Shown here: one piece after another, positions 36,970-47,990 of the stretch
Layout of the letters: the number at the start of each line of letters is the position of its first letter
Numbering within the stretch: position 1 is the first letter of the stretch
NCBI RefSeq assembly: GCF_023065955.2
Contig: NW_026623056.1
Location: 86,737,256 to 86,801,255 of the forward strand
Direction: 5' to 3'
Length of the DNA stretch: 64,000 bases
DNA from: Ursus arctos
Lineage: Eukaryota > Chordata > Mammalia > Carnivora > Ursidae
The notes under the pieces: model-generated
The model's input: only the letters and a program-made list of their open reading frames with translations
Databases searched by the model: none
Told to the model about the DNA's origin: nothing
Made by a program: the position numbers and the translations under genes

Positions 36970-37300
36970 AGAGCCGACCATTGAACAATGTGGGGGCAAG
37001 GGTCACTGACCTCACCGTGCGGTCGAAAACCTGCATATAACTTCCAACTCTCCAAAAACTTAACTAACAGCCTAGTGTTGATTAGAAGCCTTACCGGTAA
37101 CATGAACAGTCAATTCACACATATTCTGTATGTTATACGTATCATATACTCTAGTCTTACAATAAAGTAAGCTGCAGGAAACTATTACTAAGAAAATCAT
37201 AAGGAACAGAGAATACATTTACAGTGTACTGTATTTAGCCAAAAAATTCCACACAAGTGGACCCATGAAGTTCAAAGCCATATTATTCAAGGGTCAGCTG
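36970..37300 (-). mobile_element. Tigger/MER2-like DNA transposon, second copy
   Basis: It starts near GACCATTGAACAATGTG and ends ATTATTCAAGGGTCAGCTG with TA flanks. Internal blocks CTTAACTAACAGCCTAGTGT and TACAATAAAGTAAGCT match the reverse complement of the copy at 4474-5032. About 330 bp, non-coding. Confidence 0.82.
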
Positions 37301-37907
37301 TATTAATGTGCCATAAATCTAAATCACTTCAATATTCTATCTGAAATCGTTCTCAGCACTTAGATTTGAAGAGTGACAAAATCATAAAAGAAATGAGGAT
37401 TTGAGAAGTTTTCAACACTCACTACCCCCGGAGTTAACATTCACACAACCCCTGACATCAACTACAATGTTGTGATGTGAGGGTTATTAACACCGAAAAT
37501 CAGCAGCCCAAGGCACTCAACTCCCTACATTAACTAAAAGGGTCAATTATACTGACCACAGTGTGCTTTGAGACAAAAGAGTAGACTAATGTATTTTGGA
37601 AAGATAATTACCAGTACAGATCAAAACGAAAAAGAATTTTCTGACCAATCCTCAGTTAACCAGTAGTCATTACATCAGCCATGACACCTTCTGCTTCGTT
37701 CCTGCACCGCGTGTTTTGGTGAAATGGGACATCCATATGACAGGAAAGCCCTCATCTAAACGTACTCAGCATCAGCAAAAAGTCCCCAGCCAAGGATCAA
37801 AAGTACCCACAGAGCGCAGCCTCTTGACCCTTTTGGTGTTCAGCCTCAAAGAGGATACTCTCTGCCAAAGATCCCCAAAGATCCCTACGCGATGCCAGCC
37901 TCCGTAC

Positions 37908-38854
37908 CTGGCAAAGAACAGCTTCTCCTCCGTGCGTTCCAAAAGGCACTTGTACTATCAGCCTGTCCTGGTCCTCATTCTCCAGGTGACCCTTGAGCTT
38001 GCCCAGGCTGAGCCGCTCCCCAGGGTCTTCCTCAAAAACGTAGCCACTGCTCAGGATGCTGAGCTTCAGCTGGGTCTGGTCAGCCTTGGAGAAAATCAAG
38101 TTCTGGACTGTTTCCTTGAGCACACTCTTGCTCGTCACCTGGAAGCCAGCAAATGTGAAGGACGAACACAGGCCTAACACTTTCCCTCCCTGAGAAAGGT
38201 AGGCCATGAACTTCTGGGAAAGGTCTTCGGGAATAGCCTCCTGGGTGGCAATGACCAACAGCAGACAGTTGTCTGACCACGGGTCTCTGAGAGCACTTTC
38301 CCGTGACAGGTGGTAGAGCGTATAGCTGTCGGTGTCCACACAGTCAGCCAGAACCAACCGGACCTCCTGGAACCTGTCCAGGGCTTCCTGGGGGGCAGAG
38401 CCCACATAGAAGAGGATGTTGGGGGCCTTTCCCGTGATGTTGACCCTCCTCCCTTCTCTCTCCAGGCGGATATCATCAGCAACATCCTCCGAACTGCCAC
38501 TGTGATCGTAGGGAAGATCTGGAATGTTCTCTGCAGATGCAAACATCACAGATTCGATGGTGCTATTCTCAAGCTCCAGACACTCATGGCAACTAGACAG
38601 ATGGAGCGGACAGTGCTCGACGGAACCTACTCCTCTGTCACCCTCCTCGGCAGGCTCGCTGCCAGAGGCACCCCCTTTCCCTGGTATGGGTTGTGCACCA
38701 AGAACCTTGGGGTCATCTCTACCAACATGCTCCATAACGTCTGGCTCAGGCTTACTCTCAGCGGAAGGTTCAGGACTCTGCGGTAGGATCTGGGCTTGCT
38801 TGTTAGCTGGCTGATCCTCCAGTGCCTTCAGAGTATGGTCCTGCAAGTGCACGG
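37908..38854 (-). CDS. HLCS: HLCS large coding exon 3 (residues 120-435)
   Basis: The acceptor is TTTTAG before CCGTGCACTTGCAG, and the donor is GTACGG after CAG at 37908. The 947-nt exon completes Ser120 and adds 315 codons. Residues about 121-260 are acidic, low-complexity linker carrying [10 protein letters not shown]; its Met160 corresponds exactly to human Met58, a described alternative start. Also present are [18 protein letters not shown] and [11 protein letters not shown], familiar from mammalian HLCS. From about residue 263 ([10 protein letters not shown]) to the exon end is the BPL_N, glutamine-amidotransferase-like region, with [19 protein letters not shown] and [12 protein letters not shown]. 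No stop codons or frameshifts are seen. This region takes part in substrate recognition, and the human gene carries deficiency mutations here. Confidence 0.97.
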
Positions 38855-39005
38855 CTAAAACACGAACAAAAGACAATCATCAGCCCTTCTGGTTTGTCAC
38901 GCAGCTCAGTTCAAAACCTCACGGTGCTCTCTGCACTCCATGACTCCTGCAGGGCAGCCCGCCCGCCAGCCCCCACCTGCGGTCCTGCCTCAAGTCTGCG
39001 GCATC

Positions 39006-39034
39006 CACTGGAACCCACTGGAACCCACTGGAAC
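39006..39034. repeat. Ten-bp tandem repeat in HLCS intron 2
   Basis: CTGGAACCCA-type decamer repeated three times, about 150 bp upstream of exon 3 in the transcript. Confidence 0.9.
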
Positions 39035-39813
39035 CACGGCACTGCTGCCACCTGCGGGGAGGGTGCGCCCAACCTTCCCGAGAGTGAAATCCCAAATCCC
39101 ACATTTCTACAACACCTTTACCTTGTGAATCTGGAAGCCCCAGATCCCCTTATCGGTTGGTGAACAAAGTGGGATTCAGAGAGGTAATTGTGCCTACTTA
39201 CTTACAGAACCGATTTCTTGGGTGTCAGTCTCCTATAAGATAATGAAACCGAGAAACAAAAGGCACATATCTAGTGTACCCAGGCATACCCCAAGCAGAA
39301 GGTGCTCTCGGGACACTTCATGGGATCAATGGGGGAAAAGGGTCCTTCCAGTATCTTCTATCTCAGGACTGGAATAGAAGTTTATAATCGCTGATTCGAA
39401 AAACATTTATGGAGGACTTGCTATGCATCTGACATCGTATGGGCATGTGCACATGCCAAATGGGGAAATTAAATGATTTACAAGGATTTCCAGAGCCAGT
39501 AGCACTCATTTGCTCAAGCTACAAATGAAGATTTTCATGGACATAGAAACTCAATTTTTAAACATAATTAAGAAAGAATATTTCGCATGTTTCCTGAAAA
39601 AAGGATGTATCCCGAAATACTGACATATATTTTTTTAAGTAAAAAACTGTTAGAATTAGAACTTTGTAGAAACATGGTTATACTTTCCATTCAGCCAAAC
39701 TGTAGTCTAGAAATTTGTTATACTTTTCAGATTGTGGGAAACAAATATTATATGCACGCCATCTTGTGGATAATGCAATTATGGAAAATCCTTGTTTAAG
39801 AATTTTAAAAGCA

Positions 39814-40000
39814 GGGGCGCCTGGGTGGCTCAGCCATTAGGCGTCTGCCTTCGACTCAGGTCATGATCCCAGGAACTTGGGATCGAGCCCGCGTCAGGCT
39901 CCCTGCTCAGCCTGCTTCTCCCTCTCCCGCTCCCCCTGCTGGTGTTCCCTCTCTCACTGTCTCTCTCTGTCAAATGAATAAATAAAATCTTTAAAAAAAA
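39814..40000 (+). mobile_element. CanSINE in HLCS intron 2
   Basis: GGGGCGCCTGGGTGGCTCAG head. Duplication AATTTTAAAAGCA (39801-39813), repeated with one change at 40001-40013. It lies antisense to HLCS. Confidence 0.95.
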
Positions 40001-40015
40001 AAATTTAAAAGCACT

Positions 40016-40144
40016 GGGGTGCCTGGGTGGCTCGGTTGGGTAAGGGTCTGACTCTTGATCTTGGTTCAGGTCTTGATCTCAGGGTCGTGAGTTCAAGCCC
40101 CATGTTGGGCCCAGCACGGAGCCCACTTAAAAAAAAAAAAAAAA
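40016..40144 (+). mobile_element. Short CanSINE, inserted next to the previous one
   Basis: GGGGTGCCTGGGTGGCTCGG head and a GAGTTCAAGCCCC B-box block, going straight to the A tail. The TTTAAAAGCACT flank reappears as TTTCAAAAGCACT, so it used nearly the same target as its neighbour. Confidence 0.9.
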
Positions 40145-40340
40145 GAATTTCAAAAGCACTATCAATAAGGGTCTCAAAAAAACCTAACACGTGTATGAAT
40201 CTCATACTGTTACAATTATATCCAACCTGCTGACTGCATTAAACTGAAGATAAGCATTTGCCTTAAGCCACATCGAACAAGAGGGTTCAACAATCCTTAA
40301 GCTAATAACCAATGGTCTCCTGCTATAATAGAAACATTTC

Positions 40341-40457
40341 TTTTTTTTTTTAAGTTTTTATTTATTTTAGTAATCTCTACACCCAACATGGGGCTCAAAC
40401 TCACAACCCAGAGATCACGAATTGCCTGCTCTTCTGAGCGAGCCAGCCAGGCACCCC
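40341..40457 (-). mobile_element. Short CanSINE beside the HLCS exon 2 donor
   Basis: Poly-T, AGTTTTTATTTATTTTAG, ACACCCAACATGGGGCTCAA, ending CCAGCCAGGCACCCC. Duplication GAAACATTTC at 40331-40340 and 40463-40472. Sense to HLCS; its head sits 28 bp inside the intron from the splice site at 40485. Confidence 0.92.
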
Positions 40458-40485
40458 TGATGGAAACATTTCTAAAGTCACTTAC

Positions 40486-40648
40486 AAACAATCTTTTGAG
40501 GTACTAATCCATCCGCCATCTGGAGTCTATCTTCCATGAACGCCACCCCCAGCTTGCTGAAGTCATCCACGCTTGCTTCAGCAATTAATTGATAAGGATC
40601 CCCAGGTCTGCAAGCTAATGGCAAACAGCAGTCGGACCACTTCACAAT
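40486..40648 (-). CDS. HLCS: HLCS coding exon 2 (residues 66-119 plus first base of 120)
   Basis: The acceptor is TTTTCTCAG before ATTGTGAAG, and the donor is GTAAGT directly after 40486. The 163-nt exon encodes IVKWSDCCLP through DGLVPQKIV and leaves one base (T) that completes Ser120 with the next exon. It contains MEDRLQM: the Met at 40535-40537 (residue 103 here) is the start of the shorter canonical 726-residue human form, and the second Met, residue 109, matches the reported secondary start Met7. The exon therefore serves both as internal coding sequence of the long isoform and as the translation start of the standard isoform. A short SINE lies only 28 bp beyond the donor. Confidence 0.96.
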
Positions 40649-40872
40649 CTGAGAAAACACGGGCGCGGGAGGAGGAAGAAAAAGACGGTGAGATTGTTCT
40701 TCTCTAAAATAAGCAGATACTTTTCCCTTCAGCTCCCACCCCTAAATTACAGTCAAACGTAATGAATTACTGGATATTGCATTTTATTAACATCAAAGAT
40801 GTTCTGGCTCCAACATTCTTGTTTCTACCTGACAACAGGGCTTCCAAAACAGTAAATACAACCCACTCTTTT

Positions 40873-41045
40873 CTTTTTTCTTTTTTTTTTTAATTTTTTA
40901 TTTAAGTTCAATTAGCCAACACGTAGTACATCATTAGTTTCGGATGTCGTGTTCAATAATTTATCAGCTGCATGTAACACCCAGTGCTCATCACATCACG
41001 TGCCCTCCTTAATGCCCATCACCCAATTACCTCAGCCCTCTCTTT
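40873..41045 (-). mobile_element. Carnivore L1 3' end, minus orientation
   Basis: TTTAAGTTCAATTAGCCAAC, TACATCATTAGTTTCGGATG, CACCCAGTGCTCATCACATC and CGTGCCCTCCTTAATGCCCA are the reverse complement of the carnivore L1 tail. Confidence 0.88.
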
Positions 41046-42175
41046 TAAAAGCAATTGAAGTCTCCATCACTTTTCAAGGAGCTGAAAGGGGAAAGGGCCA
41101 TTTTCCAGACATGGAAATACGTCACTGTGCCCTTTAGTAACAGGAAATAGGAGAAAGCAACAGGTCCACAATACCCAGTGATTTATAACGTAACCTGTAG
41201 ACCAGCTCTGCTGTAGTGTGGTCTGAGACCAACTGCCCCAGAGCCCCCCAGGCACACGTGAGCACTCCCCGTCCTGGGCACCGCACTCTCTCTCATGCTC
41301 AGACTCTCTGCGGCCGCAGTTCTACATGGGGCTTCCCCTAGATTTCTACAACCAGAAACAACTGTCAAGGACCCTCTGGAGAGCTCCTGTCTGTCCCAGC
41401 TCACATTCCCACAAGGGGGACAGGGAAATGAACGCAGAAAAAACTCAGTCTTTGACAAGTTCCAGTTTTTCTAAAAGAAGAATGTGAACCAGGGACGAGG
41501 AGAAGGGGAGCCCTGAAGGAGGGGGAGTCTAGGAGCCTGGCTCTGGAGTCGAGGACCTGGGTCTGGGTCAAACTGGGTTCATCTTTGCTGTGTGTCCTCA
41601 GGCAAGTCTCAAAACATTTGGAATCCCAGCTTCCTCATTCATAAAACAGGAATAATGATGTGAATACCAGTCATCTCATAGGTTTGCTGTGTTAACGAGA
41701 GTCAAGAGTATACAATGCCCCCAGCAGAAACCCTGGGACAGCAAAGTGCTCAACTGATGAAACCCTCGATTACTAGCTATTATGAATCTGGCTTTAAAAG
41801 CAAGTGAATAGAGTGGTCCTTTTTTAAGATGCCATGAAGAATTTTCCTCTTTCCCAAAACAAATTATCTCAGGGATACACTGCCCCAAATTTTATAATCG
41901 GAGATAATTTTGAATTCCATTTTTTATATAGATAGGTTAGTTTTTTAGAACTAACTTTTGCTGAAAACAATGAGAAAGTGCTGGATAGCATCAATAAAAC
42001 ATTATCTGTAAAGGACTGAAGAAACAACTAGATAATTGAAGCATGCCAGCCCAACGCTGCGGCAAATCCCGACCCTACAGAGGGAAGGGGAATTCCCACA
42101 AGCCAAGCCTCCTCTGCCTTGAGGGAACTTGCTCACCCAGGAAACATGGGGTTCAAAAGTCAAGGTCCAACTGGC
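41046..42175. other. Intronic sequence with one MIR
   Basis: Apart from the MIR at about 41530-41720, no repeat or exon is recognised. Confidence 0.45.
41530..41720 (+). repeat. MIR
   Basis: CTGGCTCTGGAGTCGAGGAC, TGTGTCCTCAGGCAAGTCTC and CCTCATTCATAAAACAGGAA follow the MIR consensus in order. Confidence 0.85.
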
Positions 42176-42735
42176 CTAAGGACAGAAATACAGATCAATG
42201 GAATGGAACTGAGAGCACAGAAACAAACACATACACCTACAGGCAATTGATTTTGGATGAGGTTGCCAAGACAATTCAATGGGGAAAGAACAATTTTTTC
42301 AACAGACAGTGCTCGTACATGGGATATCTATATGCAAAAGAATGAAGATAGACCCCCTACCTCACGCCATTTACACCAGGTACAAAAATCAACTAAAAAC
42401 TGGGTCAAATCCTCCATATACGAGCTAAAACTACAAAATTCTTAGAAGAATACAGGTGTAAATTGTCATGACCTTGGATGAGGCAATGGTTTCTCAGACA
42501 GGACACCAAAAGTACAAGCAACAAAAGAAAAAAACAGATAAATGGGACTTCATCAAAATCTTTGTGCTTCAAAGAATAGCTTCGAGACAGTGGAAAGACA
42601 ATCCACAAAATGGGAGAAAATATTTGCAAATCACATAATCTGATAAAAGACTTGTATCCACAATGTATAAAAATATAGAAAGAAAAAACTTCCACAACAA
42701 TAAAGACAAAATACCCAATTTAAAAATGAACAAAG

Positions 42736-42905
42736 GGGGCTGCCTGGGTGCCTCAGTTGGTTAAGTGTCTGTCTTCGGCTCAGGTCAAGATCTCAGGGTC
42801 CTGCGATTGAGCCCTGCAGTGGGGAGCCCGCTTCTCCCTCTCTCTCTGCCCCTCCCCGCTACTGGTGCTCTCTCTCTCTCTCAAATAAATGAATAAAATC
42901 TTTTT
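42736..42905 (+). mobile_element. CanSINE in the L1
   Basis: GGGCTGCCTGGGTGCCTCAG head. Duplication AAAATGAACAAAGG (42722-42735) and AAAATGGACAAAGG (42906-42919). Confidence 0.95.
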
Positions 42906-43195
42906 AAAAATGGACAAAGGATCTAAAGAGACATTTCTCCAAAGAAAATACACAAATGGCAACAAGCACTTGAAAAGATGAACAACATCCCTGATTAGTC
43001 ATTAGGGAAACACAAATCAAAACCACAATGAGATACTTCACCTCTACTGGGATGGATATAATCAAAAGGATGGATTCTAACAAGTGTTCTTGAGGATGCT
43101 GAGAAATCAGAACCCTACTACACTGCTGGTGGAAATACAAAATGGTGCAGCCTCTTTGGAAAAGAGTTTGACAGTTCTCCAAAAAGCTAAACACA

Positions 43196-43401
43196 GGGGC
43201 GCCTGGGGGAGTTGGGTCAGTTGAGCATCTAACTCTTGATTTCAGCTCAGGTCATGATCTCAGGGTCAAGGGATCAAGCCCCATGTTAGGCTCTGTGCTC
43301 AGCACAGAATCTGCTTGTCCTTTTCCCTCTGTTCCTACCCCCACTCTCTGTCTCTCTGTATCTCTAAAATAAATAAAATCTTTTAAAAAAAAGAAAGAAA
43401 G
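43196..43401 (+). mobile_element. CanSINE in the L1
   Basis: GGGGCGCCTGGGGGAGTTGG (altered head), a TCTAACTCTTGATTTC body and AAAATAAATAAAATC with a GAAA tail. Duplication AAAAGCTAAACACA / AAAAGTTAAACACA. Confidence 0.93.
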
Positions 43402-43965
43402 AAAAGTTAAACACACAATTACCAAATGACCCAGCAATTGCACTCCTAGGTATATAACTAAAAGAACTGAAAATATTATGTCCACACACAAAAGTTGTAT
43501 AAAGATGTTCATAGCAGCATTATTCATAATAACCAAAGAGTGGAAACAACCCAAAAGTCTATCAACAGATGAAGGGATAAATAAAATGTATAGATCCATA
43601 CAATGGAGTATTATTCCGCCATGAAAAAGAATGAAATTCTGACTCATGTCACAACGTAGATGAATCTTGAATACATTATGCTAAGTGAAGGAAGCCAATA
43701 ATGAAAGGTCCCATATTACATGATTCTATTTATATGAAATATCCAAAACAGACAAATCTAAAGAGTTAGCGAGTAGATTAGCGGTTGCCAGGGCAGGGAA
43801 TGCGGAAGTGGAAAGTGGCTACTGACGGATACGTGTTTCTTTTTGGGACGATGAAAATGGCATTAGACAGAGGTGACTGCACAACCACTGAATTGTAGTT
43901 GTATACTTCAAAAGGATGAGGTTTATGGGATATGAATTATATGTCAATTTTAAAAAGAAAAAAGA

Positions 43966-45689
43966 AAAGAATCAAGGCACTTTGCTTATTCCCACAGTAC
44001 TCCAGGACAGCCTAGACAGTGGGAGGACTCCAGAGCCCAACGCCCTGAATTGAGTCCTGGCTCCTCTGGCTTATAGCTGTGTGACCCAAGCAAGTCACTC
44101 AAATTCTCTGTGCTTGGGTTTCCTGTCTGTAAGATGGAAATGGTAAGATTACCCACCTCACAAGGTTACTGGGAGAGATAAATAGGAGTAATGTGCAAAG
44201 TGCCTGGTCCATAGAGGGGCCCTCTTACTATTCTAAACATGGAGTCCTAAAGCAGGTATTCTCAGAGGGGACCATATACCCCGAGTGGGCAAAAACTGGT
44301 CTGAGGCTCAAGGGGGTGGGTGAAAAAAGTTCGAGGTATCCCAAGGGCTTGTGGCCCTCCAAGGGTGAACCCTATCCCACAAAATCTCATTCCTTACTAT
44401 TTCATTTCTCTCCTGAAGCAGAATTCAAATTGAATCTAATGTTCCTCGTTCAAGAAGCCATTTAAAAAGGTGGGAAACACTCAATAAATGCAAATCTTTA
44501 TAGTCAAAAGCTTGAAACCCACTAACAGGTCTAGAATACTTGGAGAAAGAGAACCCTCGGCATTTTCTTTTAGCTCTATGGGTAGCCTTCCCTCCACCTG
44601 GTCACCGACTTCTCCACCTCCCACCAGACCTGCAGCCAGAGTGAGCAGCATTCCCCTGACCAGCGTCTCAGCGGGACTCCGCGTTTCAAATCCGACACCT
44701 TTGATCCGGGATGAGAGCAGAAGCTGACAACTCGAGCAAATATTTAGCTGATTGCCAGCTCTGAGAACGGAGGAAGGATGTCAGCCCAGGAAGATGAGAA
44801 GATAAACTCTGGCCTCGGCGAGAGCTGACTTTGCAGATGAGGGAGAACGGGAAACGTGAAAAGGAACAGCACAACCGCCCGCGAGAAGCTAACGGCGTCT
44901 TTGTTCTAGGGCGTCGCTGGCAATCCCCGCCTGAGGAGAGGTACTCGGCCAGGGGAGACCCGGCCCAGAGTGCGGTTGTCCAAACGCTGACTGAGCACCG
45001 TGCTGGAGCGGGCCCGGGTGTGGAGCGAGGCGTCAAAGTAAGCATTTAGTGTAAAAGGAGCCAATACTTAAATTCTCGGACACCCCTGAAGGAGGACAGA
45101 CTCGGGAGATGAATGAAGCCCGGGGAAGGACAGGAAGCGGCCGGAAAACCATACACACACGTCCCTGATCAGGTTTCTCAACTCAGCCAGCTGCTTCCTC
45201 GCCTAAGTGCATTTCCTCTTTGCAGAAACGTGGTCCATGAGCCCCAGACCGTGCAAACTCCCCAAGCTGCACCGTGTCCTCCATCAAAGCGAAGCCAGGC
45301 TGTCACCCATGCATCCCGCAGTGTTTGTCTAAAAGCAAGCAGGGCGCTGCCAGTTTGCACTTCAAGGTGGAAACAAAGGGATCCAGAAAGAAAGGGGACT
45401 GTCAAACCAAAGGCTTACTCCTGAAGATCAAAGCAGAGGAAGCCCCGGTCAGCCCTCAACAAAGGGATTTCCTGGCAGAAATCCCTTCCATGTTACCTGC
45501 TGTACTCAACACACGCCCACGAGGAAGGCCCAGGGCCAAGGGGCACTAGATTACATTCTCAGGGGTGGCTCTTCAGCGAACTGTCCTTCCCAAGGCTGCC
45601 AGCAGCATGTGGGGGGTGAAGTTCTGCAGCAAATGTGGGGACAGACATCTCAACAGCCAGTTGATGGTCAACCAGGGGATGGTTCATTT
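43966..45689. other. Intronic sequence with one MIR
   Basis: Contains a MIR (44010-44215). The 44.6-45.5 kb part is GC-richer with overlapping short open frames in all directions, and no recognised protein. Confidence 0.45.
44010..44215 (+). repeat. MIR
   Basis: CTGGCTTATAGCTGTGTGAC, CAAGCAAGTCACTCAAATTC and TGTAAGATGGAAATGGTAAG closely follow the MIR consensus. Confidence 0.92.
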
Positions 45690-45786
45690 GATCTGTCAAC
45701 TCAGCTCGGCCACGATACCCAGATCTGTGGCCAACTTTCAGTCCAGATGTGACCCTGAAGGATTTTTTTAGATGTGATTAACATTT

Positions 45787-45959
45787 TTTTTTAAGAGAGG
45801 GAGGGGGAAGGGGTAGACGGAGAAGGAAAGAGAGAATCTCAAGCAGGCTCCACAGCCAGAGGGAGCCCGACCCAGGGCTCCATCTCACTACCCCGAGATC
45901 ATGACCTGAGCAAAACTCAAGAGTTGGAGGCCCAACCGACTGAGCCACCCAGGCGCCCC
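45787..45959 (-). mobile_element. CanSINE in the LTR, minus orientation
   Basis: Poly-T, a diverged (GA)n region, ending CCACCCAGGCGCCCC. Duplication TAGATGTGATTAACATTT / TAGATGTGAGTAACATTT (45769-45786, 45960-45977). Confidence 0.94.
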
Positions 45960-45991
45960 TAGATGTGAGTAACATTTAAATCAGTGGACTT

Positions 45992-46206
45992 GGGTGTCTC
46001 CTGGGTGGCTCAGTGGGTTGCGTGTCCCACTCTTGATTTTGGCTCAGGTAGTGATCTCAGGGTCCTGGGATCAAGCCCCGCATTGGACTCCGTACTCAGT
46101 GGGGACTCTGCTTGAGGATTCTCTCTCCCCCCTTCTGCCCCTCCCCCTGCTCATGTGCGAGCGAGCTCTCTCAAATAAATAAATAAATCTTTTATAAACA
46201 AGTAAA
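45992..46206 (+). mobile_element. CanSINE in the LTR
   Basis: CTCCTGGGTGGCTCAGTGG head and an AAATAAATAAATC tail. AAATCAGTGGACTT occurs before and after. It lies only about 30 bp from the minus SINE, giving an inverted pair. Confidence 0.92.
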
Positions 46207-46496
46207 CAAATCAGTGGACTTTGAGTACAGCAGATTATTTGCCATAATGTGAGGAGGCTTCATCCAACCAGTTGAAGACCTTCTGAGAAGAAGACTGAGT
46301 TCCCCCAAGGAAGAAGGAATTCAGCCCCCCGATGACCTGACTCAAGCAGCCACACCTACTCTTCCCTGGGTGTCCCACCTCTTGGCCGGCCCTGCAAATT
46401 CTGGACCTGCAGACCCCACAATCAGGTGAGCCAATTCCTTAAAATAAATGTTTCTGTCTCTCTCTCCCTGCCACCTGCCTCCCTCCTTCCCTTACA

Positions 46497-46550
46497 TATG
46501 TGTGTGTGTGTGTGTGTGTACACACATGTACATATATGCACGCACACACA
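46497..46550. repeat. (TG)n/(CA)n microsatellite
   Basis: About 25 bp of TG followed by CA with TATA interruptions, inside the old LTR. Confidence 0.92.
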
Positions 46551-47269
46551 CCCCCTGCTGGCTTGGCTCCTCTGAAGAACCCCAACTAAAACGAGTTCAG
46601 TTTAAACTAAAACATCTGTTCTGCAGTCAGACACCAGATGTTGCTACTGCAACACCAACATTCTCCCACACCAGCTTCATCACACACTAGGCTTTTAAAA
46701 TTTCCAGTGACAAACCGGATGAAGGTGTGAGACACGCAGAGATGGGAGGCATGTGAAGCTCGGAGAGTAAAGGCAGGACGTGACCCCTGTGGCCTACAGC
46801 TTTGGAAGCACGGAGGACAAAGGACGGCTACAAACTTCATCCTCGCGCTCTAGTATTTGAAGAGATGATGTGCCCTACGGCGCTTTCAGGAGAAGGGTGT
46901 TGGAAAATCAAGTGACAGTACAAGGGACGTCACAACTGCCTAGCGAGCAAGAGCTGACATGATAAGCTGGCGGGTGAAACCACGTCATGCTGCAAAACCG
47001 GGACTGACTAGACACCCCAGGAAAAGGGGGTTCCAGGGACCTTAATTTTCTGAGTGCCTCGGTGAGTCAGAAAACGAGAGAAGTACCCTTGTTGTCACAG
47101 CCTTTCTACCTTACTCGGGTCCTGGAGATGTCCCATAAGCCCGCGAGGCCCCCTGTCCAAGGTGTACTGCCTTAGCCTCCCCATCTGCTCACTGACCACT
47201 TCCCATGCCCACCCCACCGATGCTGGTAAACTGAGGAAGAGCGGAAGTTTTAAAAGACATCCCAAGTGT

Positions 47270-47495
47270 GGAGCGCCTGGGTGTTCAGTTGGTTGGGCGT
47301 CTGCCTTCGGTTCAGGTCATGATCCCAGCGTCCTGGCATCGAGCCCCATGTCGCTCCCTCTTCGGTGGGGAGTCTACTTCTCCCTCTCCCTCTGCCCCTC
47401 CCCCAGCTAGTGCACACACTCTCTCTGTCTCTCTCGCTCGCTCTCGCTCTTGCTCATTCTCTAGGTAAATAAATAAATAAATCTTAAAAAAAAAA
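47270..47495 (+). mobile_element. CanSINE
   Basis: GAGCGCCTGGGTGTTCAGTT head, a long TCTCT/CGCTCG stretch and an (AAAT)n tail. Duplication AAAGACATCCCAAGTGT (47253-47269), repeated with one change at 47496-47512. Confidence 0.95.
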
Positions 47496-47514
47496 AAGAC
47501 ATTCCAAGTGTTCT

Positions 47515-47990
47515 CATTACCCAGTGCAATGTAACAAACCACCCCAAAATTTAGTGGCTTAAGCTACTGATTTATTTTGCTCAGTCTCAAATGTGGGCAG
47601 GACTTGGCAGGGACAGTTCAACTCTGCTGCATGAAGCCAGGGTGCCTCGACTGGGCCAGATGATCTACTTCCAGGATGGCTCCCTCACACAGCTGGCAAG
47701 TTAGAGCTGCCCACCAGCTGGAGCATCCTCGCTTGGCAGCAAGGGAGCTGAGTTCCAAGAGCCCAGGCAGAAGCTGCCAAGTGTCTTACGATCTAGCCTT
47801 GGAAGTCCCAGAATGTCACTTGCACCACATCGTACAGGACAAACAATCTACTATGCTGAGTTTCTGCCAGCCCCTGTTCCTCCCCTCTGTGCGTGAATGG
47901 CATGTCCTGAGATGGACATGCTCCTTCAGCCGGGGTCCCTGCAGGAGAAAGACGCACGGAGCAGAGCCCAGAGCAGAGTCATAGCTTGAA
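47515..47990 (-). mobile_element. Decayed MLT1-like LTR, minus orientation
   Basis: AATGTAACAAACCACCCCAA and TTTAGTGGCTTAAGCTACTG near the left edge, followed by GGGTGCCTCGACTGGGCC text. This fits the reverse complement of an old MaLR LTR. The right edge is vague. Confidence 0.55.

Larger units (their letters stand above)
42175..43965 (+). mobile_element. L1 fragment, late ORF2 and 3' region, dead
   Basis: AATACAGATCAATGGAATGG, CAATTCAATGGGGAAAGAAC, CACAATGAGATACTTCACCT, ACACTGCTGGTGGAAATACA and ACAATGGAGTATTATTCCGC in order. Stops and frameshifts disrupt ORF2. Interrupted by SINEs at 42736-42905 and 43196-43401. Confidence 0.9.
45690..46590 (+). mobile_element. Old ERVL/MLT2-like LTR, split by two SINEs
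   Basis: CTGTGGCCAACTTTCAGTCC on the left, then TTCATCCAACCAGTTGAAG, GTGAGCCAATTCCTTAAAAT with AATAAATG, a TG/CA tract, and finally CTCTGAAGAACCCCAACTAA. The order matches an ERVL-type LTR; the family name is from memory. No internal genes. Confidence 0.55.
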
